A DNA stretch of 49,894 nt from Bacillota bacterium (GTDB lineage: Bacteria > Bacillota > Clostridia > Oscillospirales > Oscillospiraceae): NCBI GenBank assembly GCA_030535235.1, contig JAUNCL010000018.1, positions 1-49,894 on the forward strand, given 5' to 3'. Under the pieces are notes generated by a model. That model was given only the letters and a program-made list of their open reading frames with translations. It did not search any database and was not told where the DNA came from. The position numbers were made by a program, and so were the translations under genes. This document shows, piece after piece, positions 1 through 6,649 of the stretch (within the stretch, counting starts at the first letter, position 1; every line of letters begins with the position of its first letter).

Positions 1-2
1 CC

Positions 3-52
3 AAGTCTGCTATTTTTCTTTAATTTCCTATTGACTTTTTATTTGCAGACTT
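3..52. repeat. 8-bp inverted repeat flanking an A/T-rich segment
   Basis: AAGTCTGC at 3-10 is repeated exactly in inverse orientation as GCAGACTT at 45-52, around 34 bases rich in A and T. The remainder of 1-184 shows no convincing gene. It may be part of the 3' region of whatever lies to the left of the window, or chance. Confidence 0.3.
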
Positions 53-184
53 TCGTGGTCAGAACTGTCTTTCAGGATATCACATCTTAGACCAAACCCG
101 CCGGAAAGACAAGAGGGAAAGGACACAGAAAACCCTGTCCCCTTCCAGCCTTTTTCATACAAATTCGCACAGCCCATCCCGACA

Positions 185-213
185 TTGACCTTTTCGGCAA
201 AATACGATAGAAT
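185..213 (+). promoter_or_regulatory. sigma-A-type promoter for the DUF975 gene
   Basis: TTGACC (185-190), a 17-base spacer, then TAGAAT (208-213). It lies 32 bases before the start codon, and a strong AAGGAGG ribosome site follows at 232-238. Confidence 0.75.
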
Positions 214-245
214 AGTCCTACTCAAGGAAAGAAGGAGGGATTTCC

Positions 246-1016
246 ATGTGGGATCGAATCACCTTTAAGGCCACCGGCAAGGCCAACTTCAAGGCCAACT
301 ACTGGCCCTTTGTGGCGGTGTCCGTGCTGTACGCACTGCTCTTCGGGAATCTGTTCGCCCTGAATTTCAACAGAAGCAGCAGCGATCTCAGCGACCTGAT
401 CTACCTGTGCGACACCTACGGCATCCAGACCGGCGCAGACCTGCTCTACCTGATGCAGTACACCATTTCCCTGCTGGCCCCCTTTGCCATCACCGGGTTT
501 GCCCTGAGCTTTGCCGTCAGCCTCCTGGTTGCCAACCCCTACGAGGTGGGCGCCAGCCGGTTCTATCTGGAAAACACCACCTTCCACGCCGCCCCCTTCT
601 CCCGGGTGTCCGTGGGCTTCAGCGCCAACTTTGGCAACGTGGTCCTCACCCAGTTCCTGCGGGGGCTGTACGTCTTCCTGTGGTCTCTCCTCTTCATTAT
701 TCCCGGAATCGTCCGGGCCTATGGCTATTTTGCCGTCCCCTATATCCTGGCGGAGAACCCCCACATGGACCACAAGCGGGCTCTGGAGCTGAGCCGGGCC
801 ATGACCATGGGCTATAAGGGCGAGCTCTTCGTCACCGACCTGTCCTTCATAGGCTGGCAGTTCCTGAACGGTCTCACCCTGGGCATCCTGGGTGTCTTCT
901 ATGTGAACCCCTACATCTACGCCACCCGGGCCGAGCTCTACCGCTTCCTCCGGGCCAAGGCCATGGAGCAGGGGATCACCAACTCCGCCGAGCTCCCCGG
1001 CATGGGCAGTCTGTGA
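246..1016 (+). CDS. DUF975 family integral membrane protein
   Basis: This 256-residue polytopic membrane protein has hydrophobic segments near residues 19-38, 74-95, 136-157 and 199-220. The stretch LWSLLFIIPGIVRAYGYF (about 145-162), followed by VPYILAENP, is the pattern I associate with the DUF975 family, common in Firmicutes and of unknown function. A preceding RFYLENTT motif (105-112) also fits. The start is fixed by AAGGAGG eight bases upstream and by the promoter at 185-213. The gene is monocistronic: it ends before a hairpin element and a rho-independent terminator. The family assignment rests on motif recognition only, and I infer no biochemical role. Confidence 0.8.
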   Translation: MWDRITFKATGKANFKANYWPFVAVSVLYALLFGNLFALNFNRSSSDLSDLIYLCDTYGIQTGADLLYLMQYTISLLAPFAITGFALSFAVSLLVANPYEVGASRFYLENTTFHAAPFSRVSVGFSANFGNVVLTQFLRGLYVFLWSLLFIIPGIVRAYGYFAVPYILAENPHMDHKRALELSRAMTMGYKGELFVTDLSFIGWQFLNGLTLGILGVFYVNPYIYATRAELYRFLRAKAMEQGITNSAELPGMGSL

Positions 1017-1025
1017 GCCAACGTC

Positions 1026-1047
1026 GGGCCGATGTGGTCATCGGCCC
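1026..1047. repeat. hairpin element, possibly a dispersed intergenic repeat
   Basis: GGGCCGATG (1026-1034) and CATCGGCCC (1039-1047) form a perfect 9-bp stem with a 4-base loop, followed by CCTACAGGGCGGTAG. It sits after the stop codon but lacks a T-run, and a true terminator follows 40 bases later. Its form resembles palindromic units often scattered between genes in gut Clostridia. Only one copy is in this window, so repetitiveness is inferred. Confidence 0.45.
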
Positions 1048-1087
1048 CTACAGGGCGGTAGTGCCAACTCCTGCCATACCCATCTCA

Positions 1088-1114
1088 CCCCCGCTGGTTT
1101 TCAGCGGGGGTTTT
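1088..1114 (+). terminator. rho-independent terminator after the DUF975 gene
   Basis: CCCCCGCTG (1088-1096) pairs with CAGCGGGGG (1102-1110) around a GTTTT loop and is followed directly by TTTT. Confidence 0.9.
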
Positions 1115-1116
1115 GC

Positions 1117-1145
1117 TTGTCTTTTGTTATCGACCATGGTATGAT
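1117..1145 (+). promoter_or_regulatory. promoter for the tandem lipoprotein genes
   Basis: TTGTCT (1117-1122), a 17-base spacer, then TATGAT (1140-1145). It begins immediately after the preceding terminator and lies 40 bases before the first lipoprotein start. Confidence 0.65.
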
Positions 1146-1184
1146 AGAAAAAACATCGTTTGCATCCCGGAAAGGAGGTCCCTG

Positions 1185-2033
1185 ATGAAACCCATCACTT
1201 CCCTTTTGATCGCCCTGCTCCTGGCCGTGACTCTGACCGCCTGCGGCGGCGGGGAGGCCGCCCCAGAGAAATCCGTCCCCGCCCCGGAGCCCCCCACGGC
1301 AGATCAGGTCCAGGCAGACCCCTTCCACGCCTACTTCGACCTGAGCGGCCTGAGCAACGAGGCCCTGAACCGGGCCTTGCAGACCATCGACCGGGAGAGC
1401 ACCCGGGACGGGGTCACGGTGCGGGTCAGCCAGACGTTGGGGGATGGCCGAAGCCTCTATGTGGCCTTTGATGTGGTCTATCCCGAACAGGCGGACCCCA
1501 CGGCGTTTCCTACGGTCCGGCTGGCAAAGGGCGCCGTGGATGACCCCATCCAGGCGGAGGAGCTGCCCGGTCTGATCAACAGCGGGATCAACGGCGCCCA
1601 GACCCAGGAAAACACCATGTCCTATCTGGCAGAATTCGATTTCCGGGAGCCCTGTCTCACCGGGCAGGAGGTCTCTCTGCTGGTGGAGGACCCCGCCACA
1701 GGCGGTGTCTATGCGTTCACCTGGACGGCAGAAAACGAAGGGTTTTTCACGCAGGCCGACCTGATGGACCAGACGGGGCGCACCGTCGGCAGCGCCGCCC
1801 TCTCCTCCTTCCTCCTGACCCTGGAGCTTCCCCGGACGAACGATTGGACCCATAACCAGTGGACTGCCTTGGCGGAGACTCTTCAACTCCTGGACGCCGA
1901 CGGCAATCCTCTCCAGGGATTCATGGGCTGGCAGGGGGGCAATGGCGTCTTTTACGCCCAGTTCTACTCCCCCATTGGCCCCGGCGCAGTGCAAACCATC
2001 CAAGCCGAAAACTTCACCGGAACCTTTCAGTGA
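1185..2033 (+). CDS. Putative secreted lipoprotein, first of a tandem pair
   Basis: The 282-residue protein has a lipoprotein signal: hydrophobic residues 5-17 followed by the lipobox LTAC with Cys20 as the lipidation site, then a Gly/Glu/Pro-rich linker to about residue 43. The mature part has no family I recognise. It shares with the next gene the motif ALQTID followed by V-VSQTLGD-SLYVAF (around residues 64-94) and a later FTWT-ENEG block, so the two are paralogues from a tandem duplication. The start is the ATG after AAAGGAGG (1171-1178); an in-frame upstream extension has no ribosome site. It is probably anchored to the outer face of the membrane. A sensory or envelope role, given the two-component system just downstream, is inference. 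Confidence 0.75.
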   Translation: MKPITSLLIALLLAVTLTACGGGEAAPEKSVPAPEPPTADQVQADPFHAYFDLSGLSNEALNRALQTIDRESTRDGVTVRVSQTLGDGRSLYVAFDVVYPEQADPTAFPTVRLAKGAVDDPIQAEELPGLINSGINGAQTQENTMSYLAEFDFREPCLTGQEVSLLVEDPATGGVYAFTWTAENEGFFTQADLMDQTGRTVGSAALSSFLLTLELPRTNDWTHNQWTALAETLQLLDADGNPLQGFMGWQGGNGVFYAQFYSPIGPGAVQTIQAENFTGTFQ

Positions 2034-2051
2034 CCGAGAAAGGAGCATTCT

Positions 2052-2870
2052 ATGAACCGCTTTCGACTTCTCCTTCCCCTGCTGGGTCTTCTTCTGGCCC
2101 TCACCGGCTGTACCGATACCTCTTCCGCCCCTCAGCCCGATGAGATTTTGACCGATCACGCCGGGCTGAACCTAAAAAGCCTCTCCCCGGAGACCCTGGC
2201 CGCCGCCCTCCAGACCATTGACCAGACCGCTTCGGACCAGGGTGTGGAGGTCCATGTGAGTCAGACCCTGGGGGACGCCATGACCCTCTATGTGGCCTAC
2301 ACTGCCACTTTCCCCGCCGGCACCGACCTGGAGGGCCTGGCCCCCGGGGATGTCACCCTCTCCGCCGATGGAAAGACTCTTCTCGCCTCCTCCCAGAGCA
2401 GCACCTGGGAGACCCTGGACGAGGACGAGACCACCCTGGTCTGCGTCAACAGCTTCGGCTTCGACAAGGAGGTCGTAACACCCGGCACGGAGGTCACCTT
2501 CACCATCGACGGATTCCAGCGGGACGGAACCCCCGTCTTTGACGCCACCCACACCTTCACCTGGACCGTCGAGAACGAGGGCACGGTAAAATATGTGGAT
2601 GTCAAGGACGACCAGGGCAGCATGAAGGGCACCTGTACCTTCTCGGCCTTCGCCATGACCGCCACCCTTTGGGACTGGCAGGATCACTACGATGCCCCCG
2701 CCGCCTTCCTCTCCTCCCTCCAGCTTCTGGACGAAACCGGCCAGCCCATCCAGACCAACGCCTCCGGCGGCGGCAGCACCAACGCCCGGAAGCAGTTCCG
2801 CATCCCTGTAAACCTGGCCGACGTAGCCGCCGTCCAGGTTGGCCCCTACGTCACCGAAGTGCCCAAATGA
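2052..2870 (+). CDS. Putative secreted lipoprotein, second of a tandem pair
   Basis: This 272-residue paralogue starts 18 bases after the previous stop with an AAAGGAG ribosome site. The signal peptide ends in the lipobox LTGC, again with Cys20 as the lipidated residue. The conserved ALQTID, VSQTLGD and FTWTVENEG blocks align with the first copy at equal spacing, while the rest has diverged strongly, so the duplication is not recent. A Gly/Ser-rich stretch near residues 235-242 may be a linker. Transcription presumably comes from the promoter at 1117-1145 and stops at the terminator at 2881. I do not recognise the family and assign no function. Confidence 0.75.
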   Translation: MNRFRLLLPLLGLLLALTGCTDTSSAPQPDEILTDHAGLNLKSLSPETLAAALQTIDQTASDQGVEVHVSQTLGDAMTLYVAYTATFPAGTDLEGLAPGDVTLSADGKTLLASSQSSTWETLDEDETTLVCVNSFGFDKEVVTPGTEVTFTIDGFQRDGTPVFDATHTFTWTVENEGTVKYVDVKDDQGSMKGTCTFSAFAMTATLWDWQDHYDAPAAFLSSLQLLDETGQPIQTNASGGGSTNARKQFRIPVNLADVAAVQVGPYVTEVPK

Positions 2871-2880
2871 CCGTTTTCCC

Positions 2881-2916
2881 CGCGCCGGAAGCTCCGTCTT
2901 CCGGCGCGTTTCTTTT
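2881..2916 (+). terminator. rho-independent terminator after the lipoprotein pair
   Basis: CGCGCCGGAAG (2881-2891) pairs perfectly with CTTCCGGCGCG (2898-2908), followed by TTTCTTTT. Confidence 0.9.
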
Positions 2917-2923
2917 CAAACGT

Positions 2924-2954
2924 TTGCCATTTTGATGCCAAGCTGGGGTATCAT
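2924..2954 (+). promoter_or_regulatory. possible promoter for the two-component operon
   Basis: TTGCCA (2924-2929) and TATCAT (2949-2954) are separated by 19 bases, longer than ideal. It lies between the terminator and the response regulator start at 2989, so a promoter is expected here, but the exact boxes are uncertain. Confidence 0.35.
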
Positions 2955-2988
2955 GACCATACGATTTCGACACAAAGGAGGGTTCCCC

Positions 2989-3648
2989 ATGGGAAAGATC
3001 CTCATTGCAGAAGACGAACAGCCCATCGCCGACCTGATCCGCATGAGCCTGAAGCCCGCAGGCTATCTCTGCGACTGGGCTCCCGACGGGGAGACCGCCG
3101 CCGACCTGCTGACCGACCCGGTCTATGACCTGGTCCTGCTGGACGTGATGCTCCCCAAGGTAGACGGCTTCACCCTTATGGAGTACATCCGCCCCCTGGA
3201 TATCCCCGTCATCTTCATCACCGCCAAGGCCGCCGTCAGCGACCGGGTGCGGGGCCTGCGGATGGGGGCCGACGACTATATCGTCAAGCCCTTTGACATC
3301 GCGGAGCTGCTGGCCCGGGTGGAGACCGTGCTGCGCCGCTGCCACAAAACCGGGGACACCCTCTCCCTGGCCGGCCTCGTGGCCGATCCCCGGGCGCGGC
3401 GGGTCTGGCGGGACGGGGAGGAAATCGCCCTCACCCCCAAGGAGTACGACCTGCTCCTCCTGTTCCTGCGGAACCCCAACGCCGCCCTCTACCGGGACAC
3501 CATCTATGAGCGGGTCTGGGGGGGCGAGCTGGCCTACGGCAGCAAGACCGTGGACCTGCACATCCAGCGTCTGCGAAGGAAGGTGGGCTGGGAGGGCGTC
3601 TTGGTGGCCGTAAACAAGGTGGGCTACCGCCTGGAGGTGAAGCCATGA
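2989..3648 (+). CDS. OmpR/PhoB-family response regulator
   Basis: This 219-residue transcriptional regulator has two domains. Residues 1-115 are a receiver domain with the acidic pair Glu8/Asp9, phospho-acceptor Asp52 in LVLLDVMLPKVDG, switch Thr78 and conserved Lys100 (the YIVKPF motif). Residues 125-219 are a winged-helix DNA-binding domain (LTPKEYDLLLLF, then SKTVDLHIQRLRRKVG). The ATG at 2989 is chosen because an AAAGGAGGG site lies just upstream, and an earlier in-frame codon would add an unrelated N-terminus. The stop overlaps the start of the sensor kinase by four bases (ATGA). The regulon is unknown; the downstream VanY-type peptidase is one plausible target. Confidence 0.93.
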   Translation: MGKILIAEDEQPIADLIRMSLKPAGYLCDWAPDGETAADLLTDPVYDLVLLDVMLPKVDGFTLMEYIRPLDIPVIFITAKAAVSDRVRGLRMGADDYIVKPFDIAELLARVETVLRRCHKTGDTLSLAGLVADPRARRVWRDGEEIALTPKEYDLLLLFLRNPNAALYRDTIYERVWGGELAYGSKTVDLHIQRLRRKVGWEGVLVAVNKVGYRLEVKP

Positions 3649-5045
3649 AATTCCGTCTGAAGGTGGTTCTGTGCATGGTCTGCCTGGTCTCCCTTCTCTT
3701 CGGCGGCGGCTCCTGCGCCCTGATTTCCCTTTCCTTCCAAAGCGCCCTGGAGCGGGAGCAGACCGCCGCCCGGGCTTCCTACGACCTGCTCCTGCGCACC
3801 CTGCAGCTGGTGGGCCAGGCGGAGGACTGGAAACGGCCCCAGGCCGTCTCCCGGGGACTGGAGCAGCTGGCCGGGCAGGACACCTTCACCTGGTCTGCCC
3901 TGCGCCTGAGCGCGGGAGACAGCCACCTGTACCAGAAGGGAGAGGCCGCTCAGTCCTTCCTGGAGCTGGAGGTGGCTGCGGATCAATACGCCATGACCGC
4001 CTTCCGCCACGGAGAACAGCACTACCTCCAGCTCACTGGCCAGGTGATGACGGTGGCGGGCCAGCGGCTGGTGCTCAGCGCCGCCTATGACATCACCTCC
4101 ATCTATCAGACCCGCCAGCAGCAGCTGTCGGCCTATGGGAAGATTTTTGCCGGCCTGCTGGTCATCTGCGCGGGGCTGTCCTACAGCGCCGCCTGGGTGC
4201 TCACCCGTCCCCTGGACAAACTCTCCAGGACCGCCCGGGCTCTGGCCGCCGGGGACCTGACCTGCCGGGCCAACATCCAGACCGGGGACGAGATCGGCCA
4301 ACTGGCCCAGGAGTTTGACGCCATGGCCGCCCGACAGGAGGCCCATGTGGCCGCCCTCACCGCCACCATGGAGGGCCAGGACCGGTTCATCCACAGCTTC
4401 ACCCACGAGCTGAAGACCCCCATGACCTCCATCCTGGGCTACGCGGACCTGCTGCGGCGGGGAACCCTCTCCCCGGAAGATCAGGCCAACGCCGCCAACT
4501 ACATTTTCTCCGAGGGGAAGCGGCTGGAACGGCTGTCCCTGAAGCTGATGGACCTGTTTTTCGTCCAGCGGCAGGAGGAGCTCCCCTTGGTTCCCGTCTC
4601 CCCCGCCGACCTGCTGCGGGAGCTGACCGCCCCCCTGGAACCGGCCCTGGCGGAGCAGAACATCCGGCTCATCCCTTCCCTGGAAGAGGGCCAGTGCCTG
4701 CTGGAGCCCGACCTGTTCCGCTCCCTGGCCCTGAATCTGCTGGACAACAGCCGCAAGGCCTTGGAGAACGGGGGCGAGATTACCCTAACCTGCGCCATGA
4801 TCGAAGGGGGCTGCGTCCTCTCCGTCCGGGACAACGGCCGGGGCATCCCGCCCGAAGCCCTGGCCCATCTCACCGAGGCCTTTTACCGGGTGGACAAGTC
4901 CAGGGCCCGGGCCCAGGGAGGGGCCGGACTGGGCCTGACTCTCTGCGACAGGATCGTTAAGGCCCACGGCGGCAGCCTGACCATTGAAAGCGCCCCCGGC
5001 CAGGGGACCCTGGTCACCGCCTGTCTGGAAGGAGGCCGGCCATGA
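3645..5045 (+). CDS. Membrane sensor histidine kinase
   Basis: The partner kinase of the preceding regulator is 466 residues long. It has a first membrane segment at about 7-29, an extracytoplasmic sensor region to about 165, a second membrane segment at about 166-187, a HAMP linker (TRPLDKLSRTARALAAGDL onward, 187-235) and a HisKA domain with phospho-acceptor His254 in FTHELKTPM. The HATPase domain shows N box NLLDNS (364-369), G1 box DNGRG (396-400) and G2 box GGAGLGLTL (425-433). All catalytic motifs are intact. The gene overlaps its neighbours by four bases on both sides, so the three are translationally coupled. The signal sensed cannot be read from the sequence. Confidence 0.92.
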   Translation: MKFRLKVVLCMVCLVSLLFGGGSCALISLSFQSALEREQTAARASYDLLLRTLQLVGQAEDWKRPQAVSRGLEQLAGQDTFTWSALRLSAGDSHLYQKGEAAQSFLELEVAADQYAMTAFRHGEQHYLQLTGQVMTVAGQRLVLSAAYDITSIYQTRQQQLSAYGKIFAGLLVICAGLSYSAAWVLTRPLDKLSRTARALAAGDLTCRANIQTGDEIGQLAQEFDAMAARQEAHVAALTATMEGQDRFIHSFTHELKTPMTSILGYADLLRRGTLSPEDQANAANYIFSEGKRLERLSLKLMDLFFVQRQEELPLVPVSPADLLRELTAPLEPALAEQNIRLIPSLEEGQCLLEPDLFRSLALNLLDNSRKALENGGEITLTCAMIEGGCVLSVRDNGRGIPPEALAHLTEAFYRVDKSRARAQGGAGLGLTLCDRIVKAHGGSLTIESAPGQGTLVTACLEGGRP

Positions 5046-5803
5046 GAAGATTTTCCCTTCTTGTTCTGTGTACCTGTGCCGCCATCGGGATCGGCCTGTC
5101 TCTGCCCTGGGTGATCACCGACCGATTGGACCGGGCTGCGGAGGAACAGGTTCTCTCCTTCGACGCGCCGGAAATCAGCCTGAATAGAGACGTCGATCTG
5201 TTCCGCCGTCTGGCGCTGGCGGCCGGCGACCCCTCCCTGGTGGTCCTGACCAACGGCATGTCCAACCACACCCCGGAGGAGATCCAAACCCTGGCGGCCG
5301 AAGCCCTGGACTTCCTGGCCGGCTGCGGACTCACCACATTTTCCCCCAATCGCTGGTCCTTCACCTCAGTCTGTCAACCCCTTCTGGCCACAGACACCGG
5401 ATACACCATGACCTATGACGGGGAGACTCAGACCTGGACCTCCGTGTCCAGCCGGGAGTCGGAGACCAGCGCCGCCATCTTTTGGCGGTGCGTTCTGACC
5501 ACCGGCGAAGGGGAACGGCTGACCCTCCTGATGGATGATGACCTGGGGCTGGTCCTCTCCTTTGTCTATGAGGCCGCGCCCGTCCAGGAGAAGGACACTA
5601 AGACCAGCGTGAGTTTGTCCGATGACATGGCCAATCTTGTGGCCGACTTCTGCCGGGAATACTATGGGCTGGAGGACCTGCAATCCTATTCCTCCAGCGA
5701 CGGTTCCTGGCTCCTCACCTTTTTCAACGCCGACAACGAAAAGTGCTGGGTCACTCTCTCCGCCACCCCCACTTCCCTCTTTTTCAACGCATCCGAACTC
5801 TGA
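5042..5803 (+). CDS. Membrane-anchored accessory protein of the two-component operon
   Basis: I do not recognise the family. The 253-residue product begins with an uncleaved-looking hydrophobic segment (residues 4-24), then a long hydrophilic part predicted to lie outside the cell. There is no lipobox. Its start overlaps the stop of the histidine kinase by four bases (ATGA), indicating translational coupling and a linked function. Extracytoplasmic proteins coupled to sensor kinases in Firmicutes are often signal modulators, so an accessory-sensor role is a reasonable inference with no direct support. Transcription may continue into the carboxypeptidase 79 bases further on, because no T-run terminator separates them. 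Confidence 0.65.
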   Translation: MRRFSLLVLCTCAAIGIGLSLPWVITDRLDRAAEEQVLSFDAPEISLNRDVDLFRRLALAAGDPSLVVLTNGMSNHTPEEIQTLAAEALDFLAGCGLTTFSPNRWSFTSVCQPLLATDTGYTMTYDGETQTWTSVSSRESETSAAIFWRCVLTTGEGERLTLLMDDDLGLVLSFVYEAAPVQEKDTKTSVSLSDDMANLVADFCREYYGLEDLQSYSSSDGSWLLTFFNADNEKCWVTLSATPTSLFFNASEL

Positions 5804-5882
5804 TGCCCCTTTGATGGCGAAGGGATGCCGTTTGGGGGACAGGCCATGGTAGACTCATCTCATCCAAAGTGAGGTGAGGACC

Positions 5883-6590
5883 ATGTTTCGTTCCCGTCTT
5901 CTCCCCTGCCTGCTGGTCCTGGCGGCCGTCTCCGCTACTCTGTACCTGCTGGGCTTCCAGGGGGAAGCATCCGTCCCCTCGGACCGTCCCCCGGATCAAA
6001 GTTTTGCCCCGGCCGCCGATGCTCCCCGGGAAACCGACTGGCAACTGGTGCTGGTCAACCCCTGGACTCCCATGGAGGAGGGCTATGTCCCCGAACTGAC
6101 CCGGCTCTCCAACGGCCTGTCTCTGGACAGTCGGTGCGCCCCCGCTCTGAACGACATGCTGGAGGCCTGTCAGGCCGCCGGGCTGTCCCCGGTGGTGTGT
6201 TCGGCCTACCGCACCTGGGAAAAGCAGGAGAGCCTGTTTTCCGCCCAGGTGAACAAATGCCTGGCCCGGGGATACGCCCAGGAGGACGCCCAGCGGGAAG
6301 CCGCCCGATCCGTGGCCGCCCCCGGCACCAGCGAGCATCAGCTGGGTCTGGCGGCGGACATCGTGGACCAGAGCTACCAGAGCCTGGACCAGCACCAGGC
6401 GGAGACCCCTGTCCAGCAGTGGCTCATGGCCCACAGCTGGGAGTACGGCTTCATCCTCCGCTACCCGCCGGAGAAAAGCGAAACCACCGGAGTCATCTAC
6501 GAGCCCTGGCACTACCGCTATGTGGGCCGGGAGGCCGCCGAAGCCATCACCCGCCAGGGGGTGTGTTTGGAAGAATACCTGGCCCAGTAA
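5883..6590 (+). CDS. VanY-type D-alanyl-D-alanine carboxypeptidase (peptidase M15B)
   Basis: The 235-residue zinc peptidase has an N-terminal signal anchor (residues 5-24) placing the catalytic domain outside the membrane. It is predicted to trim the terminal D-Ala from peptidoglycan stem peptides. The M15 zinc site is complete: His152 and Asp159 in SEHQLGLAAD, then Glu207 and His210 in EPWHYRY. SAYRTWEKQ (107-115) is the usual substrate-loop motif. The ATG at 5883 has a GAGGTGAGG ribosome site; a GTG nine bases earlier has none. An extended -10 (TGGTAGACT, 5847-5855) could give a private promoter, but the 79-base gap also allows co-transcription with the two-component genes, an arrangement like vanR-vanS-vanY. 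I see no vanHAX genes, so resistance is not implied. Confidence 0.85.
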   Translation: MFRSRLLPCLLVLAAVSATLYLLGFQGEASVPSDRPPDQSFAPAADAPRETDWQLVLVNPWTPMEEGYVPELTRLSNGLSLDSRCAPALNDMLEACQAAGLSPVVCSAYRTWEKQESLFSAQVNKCLARGYAQEDAQREAARSVAAPGTSEHQLGLAADIVDQSYQSLDQHQAETPVQQWLMAHSWEYGFILRYPPEKSETTGVIYEPWHYRYVGREAAEAITRQGVCLEEYLAQ

Positions 6591-6596
6591 TGTCAA

Positions 6597-6634
6597 AACC
6601 CCTGTCTGCCGTGGAAGCACAGCAGACAGGGGTT
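6597..6634. terminator. bidirectional terminator between convergent genes
   Basis: AACCCCTGTCTGC (6597-6609) pairs with GCAGACAGGGGTT (6622-6634). TTCTTCTCTT follows on the + strand; the A-rich left side gives a T-run on the - strand. It serves the carboxypeptidase (+) and the acyl-CoA ligase (-). Confidence 0.85.
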
Positions 6635-6649
6635 CTTCTCTTGGAATGA

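Noticed and set aside
28-225. 65-codon open frame on the - strand
   Set aside because: It overlaps the promoter of the DUF975 gene, has no family resemblance and no clear ribosome site.
2989-6590. Vancomycin-resistance cluster
   Set aside because: Only a two-component system and a VanY-type peptidase are present; no vanH, vanA-type ligase or vanX is visible.
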